The translations under genes were made by a program, and so were the position numbers. From contig JBBQXW010000001.1 of assembly GCA_038209275.1 (NCBI GenBank), forward strand, positions 1 to 64,000: a stretch of DNA of 64,000 nt. Reading direction: 5' to 3'. Shown piece by piece: positions 36,393 through 45,234 of the stretch (positions within the stretch are counted from its first letter, which is position 1; every line of letters starts with the position of its first letter). This stretch comes from L227-5C sp038209275 (lineage in GTDB: Bacteria; Chloroflexota; Chloroflexia; Chloroheliales; Chloroheliaceae). Below the pieces are notes generated by a model that saw only the letters and a list, made by a program, of their open reading frames with translations, made no database searches and was not told the origin of the DNA.

Positions 36393-37851
36393 CGCCGCCT
36401 ACTTCCAGACGACTAACCTGGAAAAACCCGGCGAGGCCAGACAATGCCTTCTTTTTAGAGCGCTTCAGGCTGCACAAGACCAAAGCGCTATCACAATCGG
36501 TGCTTATAACGCTTAGATATTTCAAGCTGGTGGGCCAGCTTTGCACCATAAATTCCCATTGCACTGCCGTATTTTGAAATTCTCCATCTTCAAGCGGTAA
36601 CTGGGTGGTCATAGTTTCGATTGTATCCATTGTATCTTTTGAAGAAGTCTGGCGGGATTTTCTGCCACTGGTGCTATCTCTAGCAATCACGACGTTGACG
36701 CTTACCCCTAGCTCGGCCAATGCCTTAGCCAGACCTTGTACCAGTTGCACGACATCCCGGGTGTATTGTTCATAAACTACCAGCACCCGCAGCCTATCGC
36801 AGTTTCGGTTGGCACTATAACTCGCCAACAAATCCGCCGCCAGTAATTCAAGCTGGTGTAAATATTGGTTGCGACGACGGTGTTTTAACAGTAAAATCGG
36901 GCGACCCAACAACTGCGCCACCTGTTGCTTATTAAGGACCCGATTGTCCAGTTTCTCAATCAGATAAATTAAAATAATCAGTAGGGTCAAGCTAATCACC
37001 GCCAGCGCCAGCGCCGCATTTTTAGGCTGAGGGCCAAGCACTAACGGTATTAGATGCGGTTCTTCGACGATTTGGAGCTGATTTGGCTCAGTATTGCTGG
37101 TAAATTGCTCGATTTCTTTTAATTCCTGACTATAATTTTCCACCTCAGATTTAAGTATATTAGTATTATTGGTAATTAGAATATTTTTGCCGCTAGTTTC
37201 TCCATCCACACCTAATTGCTGGTTTAGTTCTGTTAACTCATACTTGCGATAGTCAATCAAGTTTTCTAATTCAAGTTGCCGCTCTACCAGAAATTTTTGC
37301 TGGAGCGCCTTGCTCAATTCCTGAAGTTGTGGACTTTCTTCGGTGAGCAATTTAGCAATAGTTTTTAAAGTAAGTAAACAGCGCGAAGCATTACTATCTA
37401 CAATTTGAACTTCAAAATAGGGTGTACCCGACCTGAAATAAACTACTACCGATTGGCGAATTTGCTCTTCGGTCAGGTGCGCCTCCGACTGTTGAGCTAC
37501 CATTTTCAGAAAATTTTCGTGGACTAGCAGCTGGCTATAAATTGCTCCCAGCCGCAAAGTAACCAGCGGCGGAGCCTGGTCTTCAATTTGCTTCAAAGAT
37601 GGACCGATATTAAGCAGGGTGCGAGCCTGATAATAGGTAGTGCCTCGTTGTATTGTGTAGTAAGCTACGCCACCACACAATATTGGCACAATAATTAACA
37701 GCCACCACCATTTGACAAGCGGGCGCAGGAGCAAGCGTAGCTCTAAGCCCCCATCTGGATTTGAGGGTTTGGCTAACTCTATGGGTTTACCTTCGCCGGA
37801 GAAATTATTTTGGGAAGTGGTTTCGGCTGGCCTACGGCTAGTTACCTGCAT
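36379..37851 (-). CDS. Wzz-type chain-length protein with degenerate kinase-like C-terminus
   Basis: 490 residues. Wzz topology: membrane helix 1 at about 47-66 (VKWWWLLIIVPILCGGVAYY), an extracellular coiled-coil-forming region, and helix 2 at about 283-302, followed by a cytoplasmic tail. The tail (about 340-490) has the layout of a CpsD/Wzc ATPase domain: RVLVVYEQYTRDVVQLVQGL stands where a Walker A strand-loop-helix should be, but no GKS/T and no Walker A' (DxD) are present. It should regulate glycan length or the assembly machine without ATP-driven tyrosine phosphorylation. It is 9 bases downstream of the propeller gene at 37861. Compare the protein at 39447. Confidence 0.7.
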   Translation of the reverse strand: MQVTSRRPAETTSQNNFSGEGKPIELAKPSNPDGGLELRLLLRPLVKWWWLLIIVPILCGGVAYYTIQRGTTYYQARTLLNIGPSLKQIEDQAPPLVTLRLGAIYSQLLVHENFLKMVAQQSEAHLTEEQIRQSVVVYFRSGTPYFEVQIVDSNASRCLLTLKTIAKLLTEESPQLQELSKALQQKFLVERQLELENLIDYRKYELTELNQQLGVDGETSGKNILITNNTNILKSEVENYSQELKEIEQFTSNTEPNQLQIVEEPHLIPLVLGPQPKNAALALAVISLTLLIILIYLIEKLDNRVLNKQQVAQLLGRPILLLKHRRRNQYLHQLELLAADLLASYSANRNCDRLRVLVVYEQYTRDVVQLVQGLAKALAELGVSVNVVIARDSTSGRKSRQTSSKDTMDTIETMTTQLPLEDGEFQNTAVQWEFMVQSWPTSLKYLSVISTDCDSALVLCSLKRSKKKALSGLAGFFQVSRLEVGGVILW

Positions 37852-37860
37852 AGTGCTGCT

Positions 37861-39420
37861 CTACTTGCGGGTAGTATGGCGCATTCGCCACACCACGAAG
37901 GTCGCCAATAGCACGCCAACTCCTACTATCGGCAGCAGCGCAAAAATTACGGCGCTGTAGCCTTCCTCAAGCCATTGCCGGGAAGGTGTACCCTCGACGG
38001 GTGGCAAAATTACCATCGAGGTAGGCAAGGCTGTAGCAGCATTGCGAACGGCAACGGCAGTTGGCTTCGGCGGCGAATAGAGGCCGACAGGTTGGGCTGT
38101 GATGCCGCTATCATAGGGTCGGGAACTGTACCAAAGCTGTTTACTCTCATCATCAATCGGTTTATCCCGCACAAACCAGACTAAGTGCAAGCGGTCTGGC
38201 CCAATGCTCAGACGGGGGTATTCGGGATAGCCAGTGAGTTGTGCTACCAGTTCAGGATTGCTCCACTCTCCCTTATCCCAGACACTATGAAAGACCGCGA
38301 GGTCATTTGGTCGTTCGCGAATGCCTTTCTTTACCTCTTCTAACTGAGCAACGGTAGCAAGGTGTACCCGTCCTTTACCATCTACCCCCAAATAATAGCG
38401 ATCAAAGAAGTGTTGGGCTAAAAAGACGCGGGCCGTCAGGCCAGGTACGGGAGATGGGCTAGTCCAGGTCATGCCCCGGTCGTTGGATACGGCATAACCT
38501 ACTGTTTGTTTATCCAGCACGCGCCAGGCTACCATTACTCCGCTACTCCCAAAAGGCGTAACCACCATTTGAGCTATCGGTTCTTTGGGATCGCCGAACC
38601 AGGTTGGCTCAACCCAGGTTTTGCCGTCATCAAAAGAATGAGTATACGCGCCATAGGTGGCGACCAGTTCGCTGGCTACGTAGTTATCATAGCCATCATC
38701 CCAGCTTACGTGTAGCCCATTTTGCGAGTCCAGTTTGAGAACTGGACGAGTAGCGGCTAATCTAGGCGCACCTACCATTTTGGGGAACGACCAGGTTACT
38801 CCCAGATCACGGCTCTGGCGATACATTACGACCTGGCGTAACTTACTAGCCCCATCTGGTTTTACCTGCGTCCAGATTACATGGATAACCCCTTGCGGGT
38901 CTACCACAATATCCGAATAGTAAGAACTACCAAAATCATCAAAATTACGTGGCTCACTCCATGCCAAAGCCAGCGAAGCTTTATTAACCGGGGCATACTG
39001 GTAAAACAGCGAACCTTTAGCACGAAAGATAATATGCAACAACCCACGTTTATTATCAACTGCCAGCGAGTTGCGGGTCACAACCCCAAAAGGCGAAACA
39101 GCCACATTAAAAGGGCCGCTTTCGCCTACTACTCCGCTATTAGAAACGGGCTGATAATAAATTCGGTCATACTTCTCCCAAAGCGGCCCACCTTTTTCGC
39201 TGTAGAGGTCATTCCCGGAATAGATTATATGCACGCCGCCCTGACCATCTACCCCAATGTCGGGAAACCATGCCTGGGCCATTTTGCTAGAAAGATTGAC
39301 TGGTTCACTCCATTGGGTTGACACCTGGCTCTGGGCCTGGCTTTGACTAGAGCCAAATAAGGCCAATAACAGCCCCACAACCAGATTTATTAAAAGTAAT
39401 CTGCCTTTAGTTATCATCAC
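37861..39420 (-). CDS. Secreted sialidase/BNR-like propeller protein with C-terminal membrane anchor
   Basis: 519 residues. A signal peptide (LLLINLVVGLLLALFGSSQSQAQ) leads into a propeller with several Asp-boxes: SRDLGVTWSFP (about 212), SFDDGKTWVEP (about 262) and SNDRGMTWTSP (about 316). A Pro/Thr-rich stalk follows, and a C-terminal helix AVIFALLPIVGVGVLLATFV ends in a basic tail (RMRHTTRK), so the protein should be held on the outer face. Known Asp-box proteins include sialidases and non-enzymatic binders; the catalytic residues are not evident. It lies between two Wzz-like genes on the same strand with gaps of 9 and 26 bases, which suggests a structural or glycan-binding role in the export complex (inference). 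Confidence 0.75.
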   Translation of the reverse strand: MMITKGRLLLINLVVGLLLALFGSSQSQAQSQVSTQWSEPVNLSSKMAQAWFPDIGVDGQGGVHIIYSGNDLYSEKGGPLWEKYDRIYYQPVSNSGVVGESGPFNVAVSPFGVVTRNSLAVDNKRGLLHIIFRAKGSLFYQYAPVNKASLALAWSEPRNFDDFGSSYYSDIVVDPQGVIHVIWTQVKPDGASKLRQVVMYRQSRDLGVTWSFPKMVGAPRLAATRPVLKLDSQNGLHVSWDDGYDNYVASELVATYGAYTHSFDDGKTWVEPTWFGDPKEPIAQMVVTPFGSSGVMVAWRVLDKQTVGYAVSNDRGMTWTSPSPVPGLTARVFLAQHFFDRYYLGVDGKGRVHLATVAQLEEVKKGIRERPNDLAVFHSVWDKGEWSNPELVAQLTGYPEYPRLSIGPDRLHLVWFVRDKPIDDESKQLWYSSRPYDSGITAQPVGLYSPPKPTAVAVRNAATALPTSMVILPPVEGTPSRQWLEEGYSAVIFALLPIVGVGVLLATFVVWRMRHTTRK

Positions 39421-39446
39421 TTTAACAACCAGTCAGCCCGCCAGGT

Positions 39447-41144
39447 TTAAATTACCGCGTCATCATGGACAGCTTCGGTCTCGCTCAGTGATACGTTGGA
39501 GCCTTCAGCCGAAGCTTTTGGCTTTCGCCCGTTTAATTTGAGCAAGGCAAAAGGTGAACGTTTGGGTGGCTCCACCGTAATTACGCCCAAAACAGTGCCT
39601 TTCAACCGCTCGACTACTTCAATAGCCGCCTTTAGTTCTTGCCCGCGTGTCCGTTTCAATTCACATAACAGCACCGTAGCAGTAGTGTGCGAAGTAAGCA
39701 AGCGCCCGATCTTGTCATTCAAAATGCTATCACAATTGAAAATTACGAAATCGCCCGGCAGCATGTGATTGGGCAATCCATAAATATGTTGTGTACCGGG
39801 CCGAAGTACGGTAAGTTTCTGGCTATCCGCCGAAGCTTCCCCTGCCGTCATCAGATGTAAATTAGGCACGGCAGTTTCGTGGACTTTATCATCGAGGCTG
39901 ATATAGCCGCTACCATAAAATATCTCATGAAACCCCGGCCCGTTCTCTATCTCTAACAATTTATGAAGCTCTGGATGACGTGTATTTGCATCTACCAATA
40001 ACACAGCCTGTTCAAAACTAACGGCAGCAATTGCCAGATTCAACGAAATCTGGGCCTGTTCGCTCAATTTTTCCGGCCCGGTTATCAATAGCGATTTCCG
40101 GCTATCTTCAAACACCTGGGCAAACAGAATGTTGGTACACAAAATTTCATAAGCCTGCACTGCATTTTCTTGCAGGTAAAGTTCGCTATCCGCTTCTACA
40201 CCTTTTCGTTTTTTATTCAGCCTGTTAGCTTTTTTCTTTGGGTCAATCGTTTTTTTGCTGGCGGGTAAATTACCCAACACTGACACCTTCAAGCGAGAAC
40301 GGACATCATCTGGGCTTTTGAGGCGGTCATCCAAATATTCCAGCACTATTGCACAGCCTAACGCCAAAAATGCTCCAATCACCGCCGCAATCGCACCCGA
40401 AATTAAAGGGCTGAGGCTCTTTACCCGTCGGGATTGGTTCGACTCTTCCAAAATATTAATCGAGTTGGGTGAGGAGGCATTACTTAAGCGTAGCAAATTG
40501 GTATAGTTAGTCTGCCAGCTGTCAATTTGAGTTTCCAGCGCCTTAATCCTGCCGCGTGTATCGGTAATCTCTGCCGCCGTAGTGCCAGAGGTAAGCTCTT
40601 GATTGAGCTGTTGCAGATTTCTACGCCCACTTTCGATTTTGCTTTGCAAATCATCCAGTTGTTTTTGGACAAACTCGGTTTGCTCCTGGCGCTGATTTTC
40701 GGGGGCAGTAGGGCTTTGCTTAATCAAATTGTGGGCAAAAGCATTGACCAGTTTGACCGCCCGGAACGGGTCAAGGTCAACTACACTGATTTCGATAAAA
40801 GCGGTAGAAGGAACTACTCGTGAGGCAACTTTTGAAGCCAGTTCTTCATTCGATAAATTGGTAATTTGAAGCTCTTGCTTTACGCCTTCTAATACTGGTT
40901 GGCGACGTAGTAATTCCAAATAGTAGACCGCCAATCGGTCAGAAAGGCCAACTTCCATCTGGTCGGGCGTAGATTGCTTAATAAAGCGCCCCACCATCAA
41001 AGTAATATTGGCTTCGTAGCGCGCCGGAGCTTTTGTAGCCATATAATAGTTGACCCCGCCAGCGACCAAAGCCCCCAGCACAATTAGCCAGGCCCAACTA
41101 CGTAATAGCCTTAAATAGCGGCGGAACTCGTGTGCTATATTCAT
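39447..41144 (-). CDS. Wzz/Wzc-like polysaccharide co-polymerase with degenerate BY-kinase domain
   Basis: 565 residues. Helix 1 at about 17-36 and helix 2 at about 246-270 flank a Wzz domain with coiled coil (about 150-220). The cytoplasmic domain is recognisably the bacterial tyrosine kinase fold: LDDRLKSPDDVRSRLKVSVLG (271-291), AYEILCTNILFAQ (331-343), a strand-loop-helix at 351-371, and VLLVDANTRHPELHKLLE (381-398). At the Walker A position it reads LLITGPEKLSEQAQISLNLA, without the Gly-Lys-Ser/Thr. The C-terminus lacks the Tyr cluster of Wzc/CapB kinases. It is therefore probably a pseudokinase that still acts in chain-length control. It starts the transcript that continues with 37861 and 36379. 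Confidence 0.78.
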   Translation of the reverse strand: MNIAHEFRRYLRLLRSWAWLIVLGALVAGGVNYYMATKAPARYEANITLMVGRFIKQSTPDQMEVGLSDRLAVYYLELLRRQPVLEGVKQELQITNLSNEELASKVASRVVPSTAFIEISVVDLDPFRAVKLVNAFAHNLIKQSPTAPENQRQEQTEFVQKQLDDLQSKIESGRRNLQQLNQELTSGTTAAEITDTRGRIKALETQIDSWQTNYTNLLRLSNASSPNSINILEESNQSRRVKSLSPLISGAIAAVIGAFLALGCAIVLEYLDDRLKSPDDVRSRLKVSVLGNLPASKKTIDPKKKANRLNKKRKGVEADSELYLQENAVQAYEILCTNILFAQVFEDSRKSLLITGPEKLSEQAQISLNLAIAAVSFEQAVLLVDANTRHPELHKLLEIENGPGFHEIFYGSGYISLDDKVHETAVPNLHLMTAGEASADSQKLTVLRPGTQHIYGLPNHMLPGDFVIFNCDSILNDKIGRLLTSHTTATVLLCELKRTRGQELKAAIEVVERLKGTVLGVITVEPPKRSPFALLKLNGRKPKASAEGSNVSLSETEAVHDDAVI

Positions 41145-41291
41145 GAATTTAAACTAACCCGGTAAAAAATGATTAACCTCTTTATTGCTGAGTATATTAT
41201 GCTGCAACCAAATTAAAAATATGTATATCTATCTAAAGAGGAGATGAAAAAGTTTTCATCGCGCAAGTTTTGATTGTGAAATTGGCTTTGG

Positions 41292-42221
41292 TTAATTAAA
41301 AGTTGGCTTACCAAACTGACCCTGAATATAATCTAGTACGCCACGTATTCGCCAGCGCCGCAGCGGACGCGCTGCCCGATGGCGCTCCCAAACCGTCCAG
41401 GCCAGAATTGTCCGCAAATCAACTGCCATCATACTGAACCAGATTTTAGCCGGGTTTATTCCAAGATTACGCATAAACAACAAGCGATTACGGGTCATCA
41501 AATAAATATAATTAGGCGATAAATCACGGGCCTTTAAACTGATTTTATGCCATAAAATACTTTGTGGCACATACCAGACACTATAGCCAGCCTTGAGCGT
41601 TCTGGCACACCAATCGGTTTCTTCGTAATAAATAAAGAAACGTGCATCTAACATGCCGACTTTTTCAATCACTTCACGTTTGACCAGCATAGCGCAGCCG
41701 CTTACATAATCTACTGCTTTGAGACAATTGAACTCTGGTCTATCCATCTCGTTTACGCCCAATTGTTGAGTCCAACCCGCTTTAGTAAAAATCCCACCCG
41801 CCGACCAGATACGCGCCGGATCGTCGTAATAGTATATTTTTGGGCCAGTGATGCCGATTGATGGATTACGCTCGGCTACTTCCACCAGTGCCTCCAAGAA
41901 ATTGGGCGCAACTTCGGTATCGTTATTAAGCAAAAGTACATAATCGGCAAACTGCGCCATTGCCTGTCGAATACCAACATTATTACCCTCGGCAAAACCA
42001 AGATTTTGCTCGTTAGCTATTAGTTCCAGTTTGTAGCCCAGCGACAGCTTTAAGTTTTCCAGCTGTTCGAGCGAGTCGTCTACCGAACCGTTATCTACTA
42101 CAATTACGTTAAAATTAGAATAGGTAATTTTAGCTAAAGAGTGCAAACAAGCTAAAGTGTAATGGGGCTGGTTCCAGTTGAGCAGGATAATACTGACTAG
42201 CGGGTTTTTCTGGTCTAGCAT
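41292..42221 (-). CDS. Family 2 glycosyltransferase (rhamnosyltransferase-like)
   Basis: 309 residues. GT-A fold: VSIILLNWNQPHYTLACLHS (about 9-28), VIVVDNGSVDDSLEQL (about 39-54), EQNLGFAEGNNVGIRQA (about 75-91) and the metal-binding VLLLNNDTEVAPNFL (about 99-113). ETDWCARTLKAGYSVWYVP (about 205-223) is the catalytic ED/ET-x-D-W segment typical of WbbL-like enzymes. It has no real membrane domain. A close relative is encoded at 60734. The start is preceded by the terminator hairpin at 42268 in the reading direction, so it may need its own promoter. Confidence 0.88.
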   Translation of the reverse strand: MLDQKNPLVSIILLNWNQPHYTLACLHSLAKITYSNFNVIVVDNGSVDDSLEQLENLKLSLGYKLELIANEQNLGFAEGNNVGIRQAMAQFADYVLLLNNDTEVAPNFLEALVEVAERNPSIGITGPKIYYYDDPARIWSAGGIFTKAGWTQQLGVNEMDRPEFNCLKAVDYVSGCAMLVKREVIEKVGMLDARFFIYYEETDWCARTLKAGYSVWYVPQSILWHKISLKARDLSPNYIYLMTRNRLLFMRNLGINPAKIWFSMMAVDLRTILAWTVWERHRAARPLRRWRIRGVLDYIQGQFGKPTFN

Positions 42222-42267
42222 GACATGAATATCTCCACAAACAACTACTCGCGTAATAAAGCTTACA

Positions 42268-42315
42268 GCCAGGCGGGGTAGCGCTTTACTATAGCAAAGC
42301 GCTACCCCGCCTGGC
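42268..42315 (-). terminator. GC-rich perfect hairpin, terminator of the SDR gene
   Basis: A 20-base perfect inverted repeat (42268-42287 and 42296-42315) with an 8-base loop. It begins 2 bases after the stop of the SDR gene at 42318. There is no clear T-run on the minus side, but the stem is GC-rich and long. It separates that gene from the downstream GT2. Confidence 0.7.
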
Positions 42316-42317
42316 GC

Positions 42318-43349
42318 TTAACTCATTACCTTTGCAAGCGGCTTCCAGATTATCGGTACCTGGTCGTTGACAAGTTCCAAACCGTCCGAGAGGTAACGCG
42401 ATTCCTGCGGGCCAAGCTCTCTGGCCCACTCAATCATTTTCCGCAAGCCCTCTTCCAGCGTTACAGTACTCTTGTAGCCCAACAACCGCTCAGCCTTGTC
42501 GGTAGTGCAAAAAGCCTCTTTTACTTCTTTGGGACGGCTGGGCAAGTAGGTAGGCTCAAACTGAGCCGAAATGCCATTCGGAAAGAACATCTTCAACACC
42601 AACTCAGATAGATGGTTAATGGTAAATTCTTCGCGTGGCCCTACATTTATACTCTCTGCGTGCGTCTTTTCGCCAAACCCGGCCCGCACCAGGTAAGGCG
42701 TAAAATCATCAATGTAAGTAAAGGCCCGTTTTTGCTCCCCGTCTCCGTAAATATAGAACGGTTTGCAGTTTAGCAGGGCATTAATAAAAATGCCTACTAC
42801 GTTCCGATAAGGGTCAGCAATGTTCTGGCGTACTCCGTAGACATTGTGAGGGCGGATAATAGTATAGTCGAAGGAATGCACCTCCGATAGTATTTCGGTT
42901 ATGTGTTCCATGGAGGCTTTGCTAACCCCATAAACATCTTCTGGCAAGCGCGGCATTTCTTCGCTGAAAGGCGGTTCTTGCGCCCCGTAGACACTCATTG
43001 AGCTTACCAGAACTACTTTCAACAGCTTTTCCTGAATTGCGGGTATCAAAACATTCAGGTAGGCCATCAGGTTGCGTTGCACACAGTTAAGGGGGGTAAA
43101 CTGGCTACGACCTTCCGTTGCATCGGCAGCAAGATGAAAAAGCATTTCTGGCTTAACCCGGTGGATATAGTCGGCAGTGCTGGTCTGCTCTCGCAAATCC
43201 AGCCGGGTAAAATGGCTCTGTGGATGGATATTACGCCAGAAACCCCCTGACATATCATCCACCCCATAAACTTCATGGCCCATTTCGATCAGTGCATCAA
43301 CCAGATGGCTTCCCATAAAGCCAGCCGCCCCTGTCACTACAATCCGCAT
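42318..43349 (-). CDS. NAD-dependent epimerase/dehydratase (extended SDR)
   Basis: 343 residues. VTGAAGFMGSHLVDALIEMG gives the TGxxGxxG cofactor motif. Catalytic residues are the SS of LVSSMSVYG (about 115-123) and YGVSKASMEH (YxxxK, about 140). IIRPHNVYGVRQNIADPYRN and the FTYIDDF segment are typical of extended SDRs acting on nucleotide sugars, such as 4-epimerases or 4,6-dehydratases. The exact sugar is unclear. It lies 50 bases downstream of the radical SAM gene on the same strand and ends in a strong hairpin. Confidence 0.85.
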   Translation of the reverse strand: MRIVVTGAAGFMGSHLVDALIEMGHEVYGVDDMSGGFWRNIHPQSHFTRLDLREQTSTADYIHRVKPEMLFHLAADATEGRSQFTPLNCVQRNLMAYLNVLIPAIQEKLLKVVLVSSMSVYGAQEPPFSEEMPRLPEDVYGVSKASMEHITEILSEVHSFDYTIIRPHNVYGVRQNIADPYRNVVGIFINALLNCKPFYIYGDGEQKRAFTYIDDFTPYLVRAGFGEKTHAESINVGPREEFTINHLSELVLKMFFPNGISAQFEPTYLPSRPKEVKEAFCTTDKAERLLGYKSTVTLEEGLRKMIEWARELGPQESRYLSDGLELVNDQVPIIWKPLAKVMS

Positions 43350-43398
43350 TTGGAACTCTCCTATAACTTTGGCAACTTTGTTGCCAATTTGCTAAATT

Positions 43399-44910
43399 CT
43401 ATACATCCTTGCTATTGCCGACCCATTTGAAGTGGCTAACGCCAATTGTAAGCAAATCCTTCAAAGTTGCCAGGCTGTTAGCGCTCTTTAAAAAGGTCAG
43501 CGCCGGGCCAGGTCGGAAGGCCCACTCGCGGAAGGCACGTTTGGCCCACATCGCCATCTGTTCGCTAGAAAGATGAGGATAGTTCAGTACAGTCGAACGA
43601 TCCATATCAAAATCTTCGTATTTGGTCATCTTGATCCAGCCGTTTTCCAGCGCCTCATAATAAAAGGGCGTGCCAGGATAAGGAACGGCAATATGGAACA
43701 AGGCCAGATCGAGCGGCAGGCTCTTGGCGAACTTGATGGTCTGCTGAATAGTTTCCTCGGTTTCGCCCGGCATACCGATAATAAAATAGCCCCAGTTCTT
43801 GATGCCAAACTTCTTGGAAGCCGCCAGCGCCTTGCGGGTTTTCTCCTCTTTGATGCCTTTACGCATTCGTTTGAGAACTTCTTCGCTGCCGCTTTCCAGA
43901 CCCCAGCTAATCATCCAGCAGCCCGATTTGCCCATGAGTGCAAGCATCTCTTCATCAATGAAATCTACCCGGCTGTTGCAAGTCCAGCGAACTTTGATGT
44001 TTTTCTCGATAATCAGCTTGCAAAGCTCGATTACGTAGTCGCGTTTGACAGTAAACAGATCAGCGTAGAAGTGAATGTTGGGTATTCCCAGGCGCTTCAG
44101 TTCGAGAATCTCGTCCACCGTGCGCTGAGGGCTGTGACTGCGTACCGAGAAATCCCACATCACATGCTTGATACAAAAGCGGCAACCGGCAGAGCAACCC
44201 CGACTGGTCGTAATAAAACAGTACGGCCCTTTAATCATGGGGATGCGGTATTTGTTCAGAGGCAGCAGATGATAGAGCGGCATGGGCAAATCGTCCATGT
44301 TCTCCACGTTAGGACGGTCGGCGTTGTTAATAACTTTATTATCTTTGCGCCAGACCAACCCCTGGATATGACTAAAATCTTCTACCCCAGCATCCAGATT
44401 CTCAATTAGTTCCTTAAAAGTGATTTCTGGCTCAAACCGAATAATAAAATCGAGGGTCGGGTAGTCCTGCATAGTCTCTTTCCAGGCCGGAGTTACATGA
44501 CTACCGATGGCAATCGTCTTTGTGCTATATTTGCGAGCCAGGAAAGTTACCCGCATGTCGTTAGTAAGTGTCGGGGCAGTTACATTGGTGACGAGATATT
44601 TAGGCTTCTTCTCCTCTAGCAACGTCTCAAACCTGTCCCAGGTCATATATTCGGCAATACAATCTACTATTTCGACCTTCTTCTCCGGGTAAATCATGGC
44701 GGCAAGGCCAGCTATTTCTACCTGCGGCCAAATCATCTTTTCTCTGGAACGACGACCGACCCGGTGAATATCGCGAATATAAACCTCTCCATCCGGGCTG
44801 GGTGGATTGACAAAAAGACAATCCAAATTAAAAGTGCGCGGCACTACGTCCGAAATACTTTTGTGTTCTAACGTGAGCGATATAGTTCTTCGCTGCGCGA
44901 TGTGTGGCAT
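43399..44910 (-). CDS. Radical SAM protein with B12-binding-like N-terminal domain
   Basis: 503 residues. The N-terminal domain (about 28-185) has the fold order of a cobalamin-binding domain (LDCLFVNPPSPDGE, WPQVEIAGLAAMI, KYLVTNVTAPT, AIGSHVTP), but I do not see the DxHxxG that binds B12 in the base-off form. The radical SAM core has C239-x3-C243-x2-C246 (TSRGCSAGCRFC) and a GLESGSEEVLKRMRKG segment (about 338-353) for SAM binding. Such enzymes methylate or rearrange lipids, sugars or natural products. The neighbours (SDR, FAD oxidoreductase) suggest modification of a sugar or lipid carrier. The Fe-S cluster needs anaerobic chemistry. A 324-base gap with a MITE-like copy lies upstream. Confidence 0.85.
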   Translation of the reverse strand: MPHIAQRRTISLTLEHKSISDVVPRTFNLDCLFVNPPSPDGEVYIRDIHRVGRRSREKMIWPQVEIAGLAAMIYPEKKVEIVDCIAEYMTWDRFETLLEEKKPKYLVTNVTAPTLTNDMRVTFLARKYSTKTIAIGSHVTPAWKETMQDYPTLDFIIRFEPEITFKELIENLDAGVEDFSHIQGLVWRKDNKVINNADRPNVENMDDLPMPLYHLLPLNKYRIPMIKGPYCFITTSRGCSAGCRFCIKHVMWDFSVRSHSPQRTVDEILELKRLGIPNIHFYADLFTVKRDYVIELCKLIIEKNIKVRWTCNSRVDFIDEEMLALMGKSGCWMISWGLESGSEEVLKRMRKGIKEEKTRKALAASKKFGIKNWGYFIIGMPGETEETIQQTIKFAKSLPLDLALFHIAVPYPGTPFYYEALENGWIKMTKYEDFDMDRSTVLNYPHLSSEQMAMWAKRAFREWAFRPGPALTFLKSANSLATLKDLLTIGVSHFKWVGNSKDV

Positions 44911-45234
44911 ATCTATTTATTCCTCCGTCTCTAACTATGCAAACTAAGCTCTCTAGGTTAGGCTCAGGATAACAAGGCAACGTGAACATTAAATGCACAA
45001 GCTTAAACAGACAGGTTAAACTTTATTCATGCTAATTTAGAAGTTTTTATTAATCAGGAATTTCGCTTGAAAGTGTCATGTTGAGCGCAGCGAAACATCT
45101 TTAGACCCTTCGCTTAGGCTCAGGGTGACACCGTAAGCGAAAGTCCTATTAAATAAGAAAAGAGCGAATAGCCACCCCTTTCTTATTAGCTAATAATCGT
45201 AACTTCCAGGTTCAACCTGAAATTTCTTCAAAAT
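44911..45234. other. Intergenic region containing MITE-like copy A
   Basis: 324 bases between two minus-strand genes. It contains the element at 45055-45148. The rest is AT-rich with no ORF or clear promoter. Confidence 0.5.
45055..45148. mobile_element. MITE-like element, copy A (94 bp)
   Basis: Ends: CAGGAATTTCGCTTG on the left, and TAGGACTTTCGCTTA read inwards from the right. Flanking bases TTAAT (left) and TTAAA (right) look like an imperfect 5-bp target duplication. The interior contains a second, imperfect palindrome (TGTCATGTTGAGC against GGCTCAGGGTGACA). Same ends as the elements at 50748 and 61859; the interior is similar to 61859. Confidence 0.65.

Noticed and set aside
43573..44409. 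A 278-codon open frame on the plus strand
   Set aside because: It lies wholly antisense to the well-supported radical SAM gene, has no family features or ribosome site, and its length follows from the codon use of that gene.
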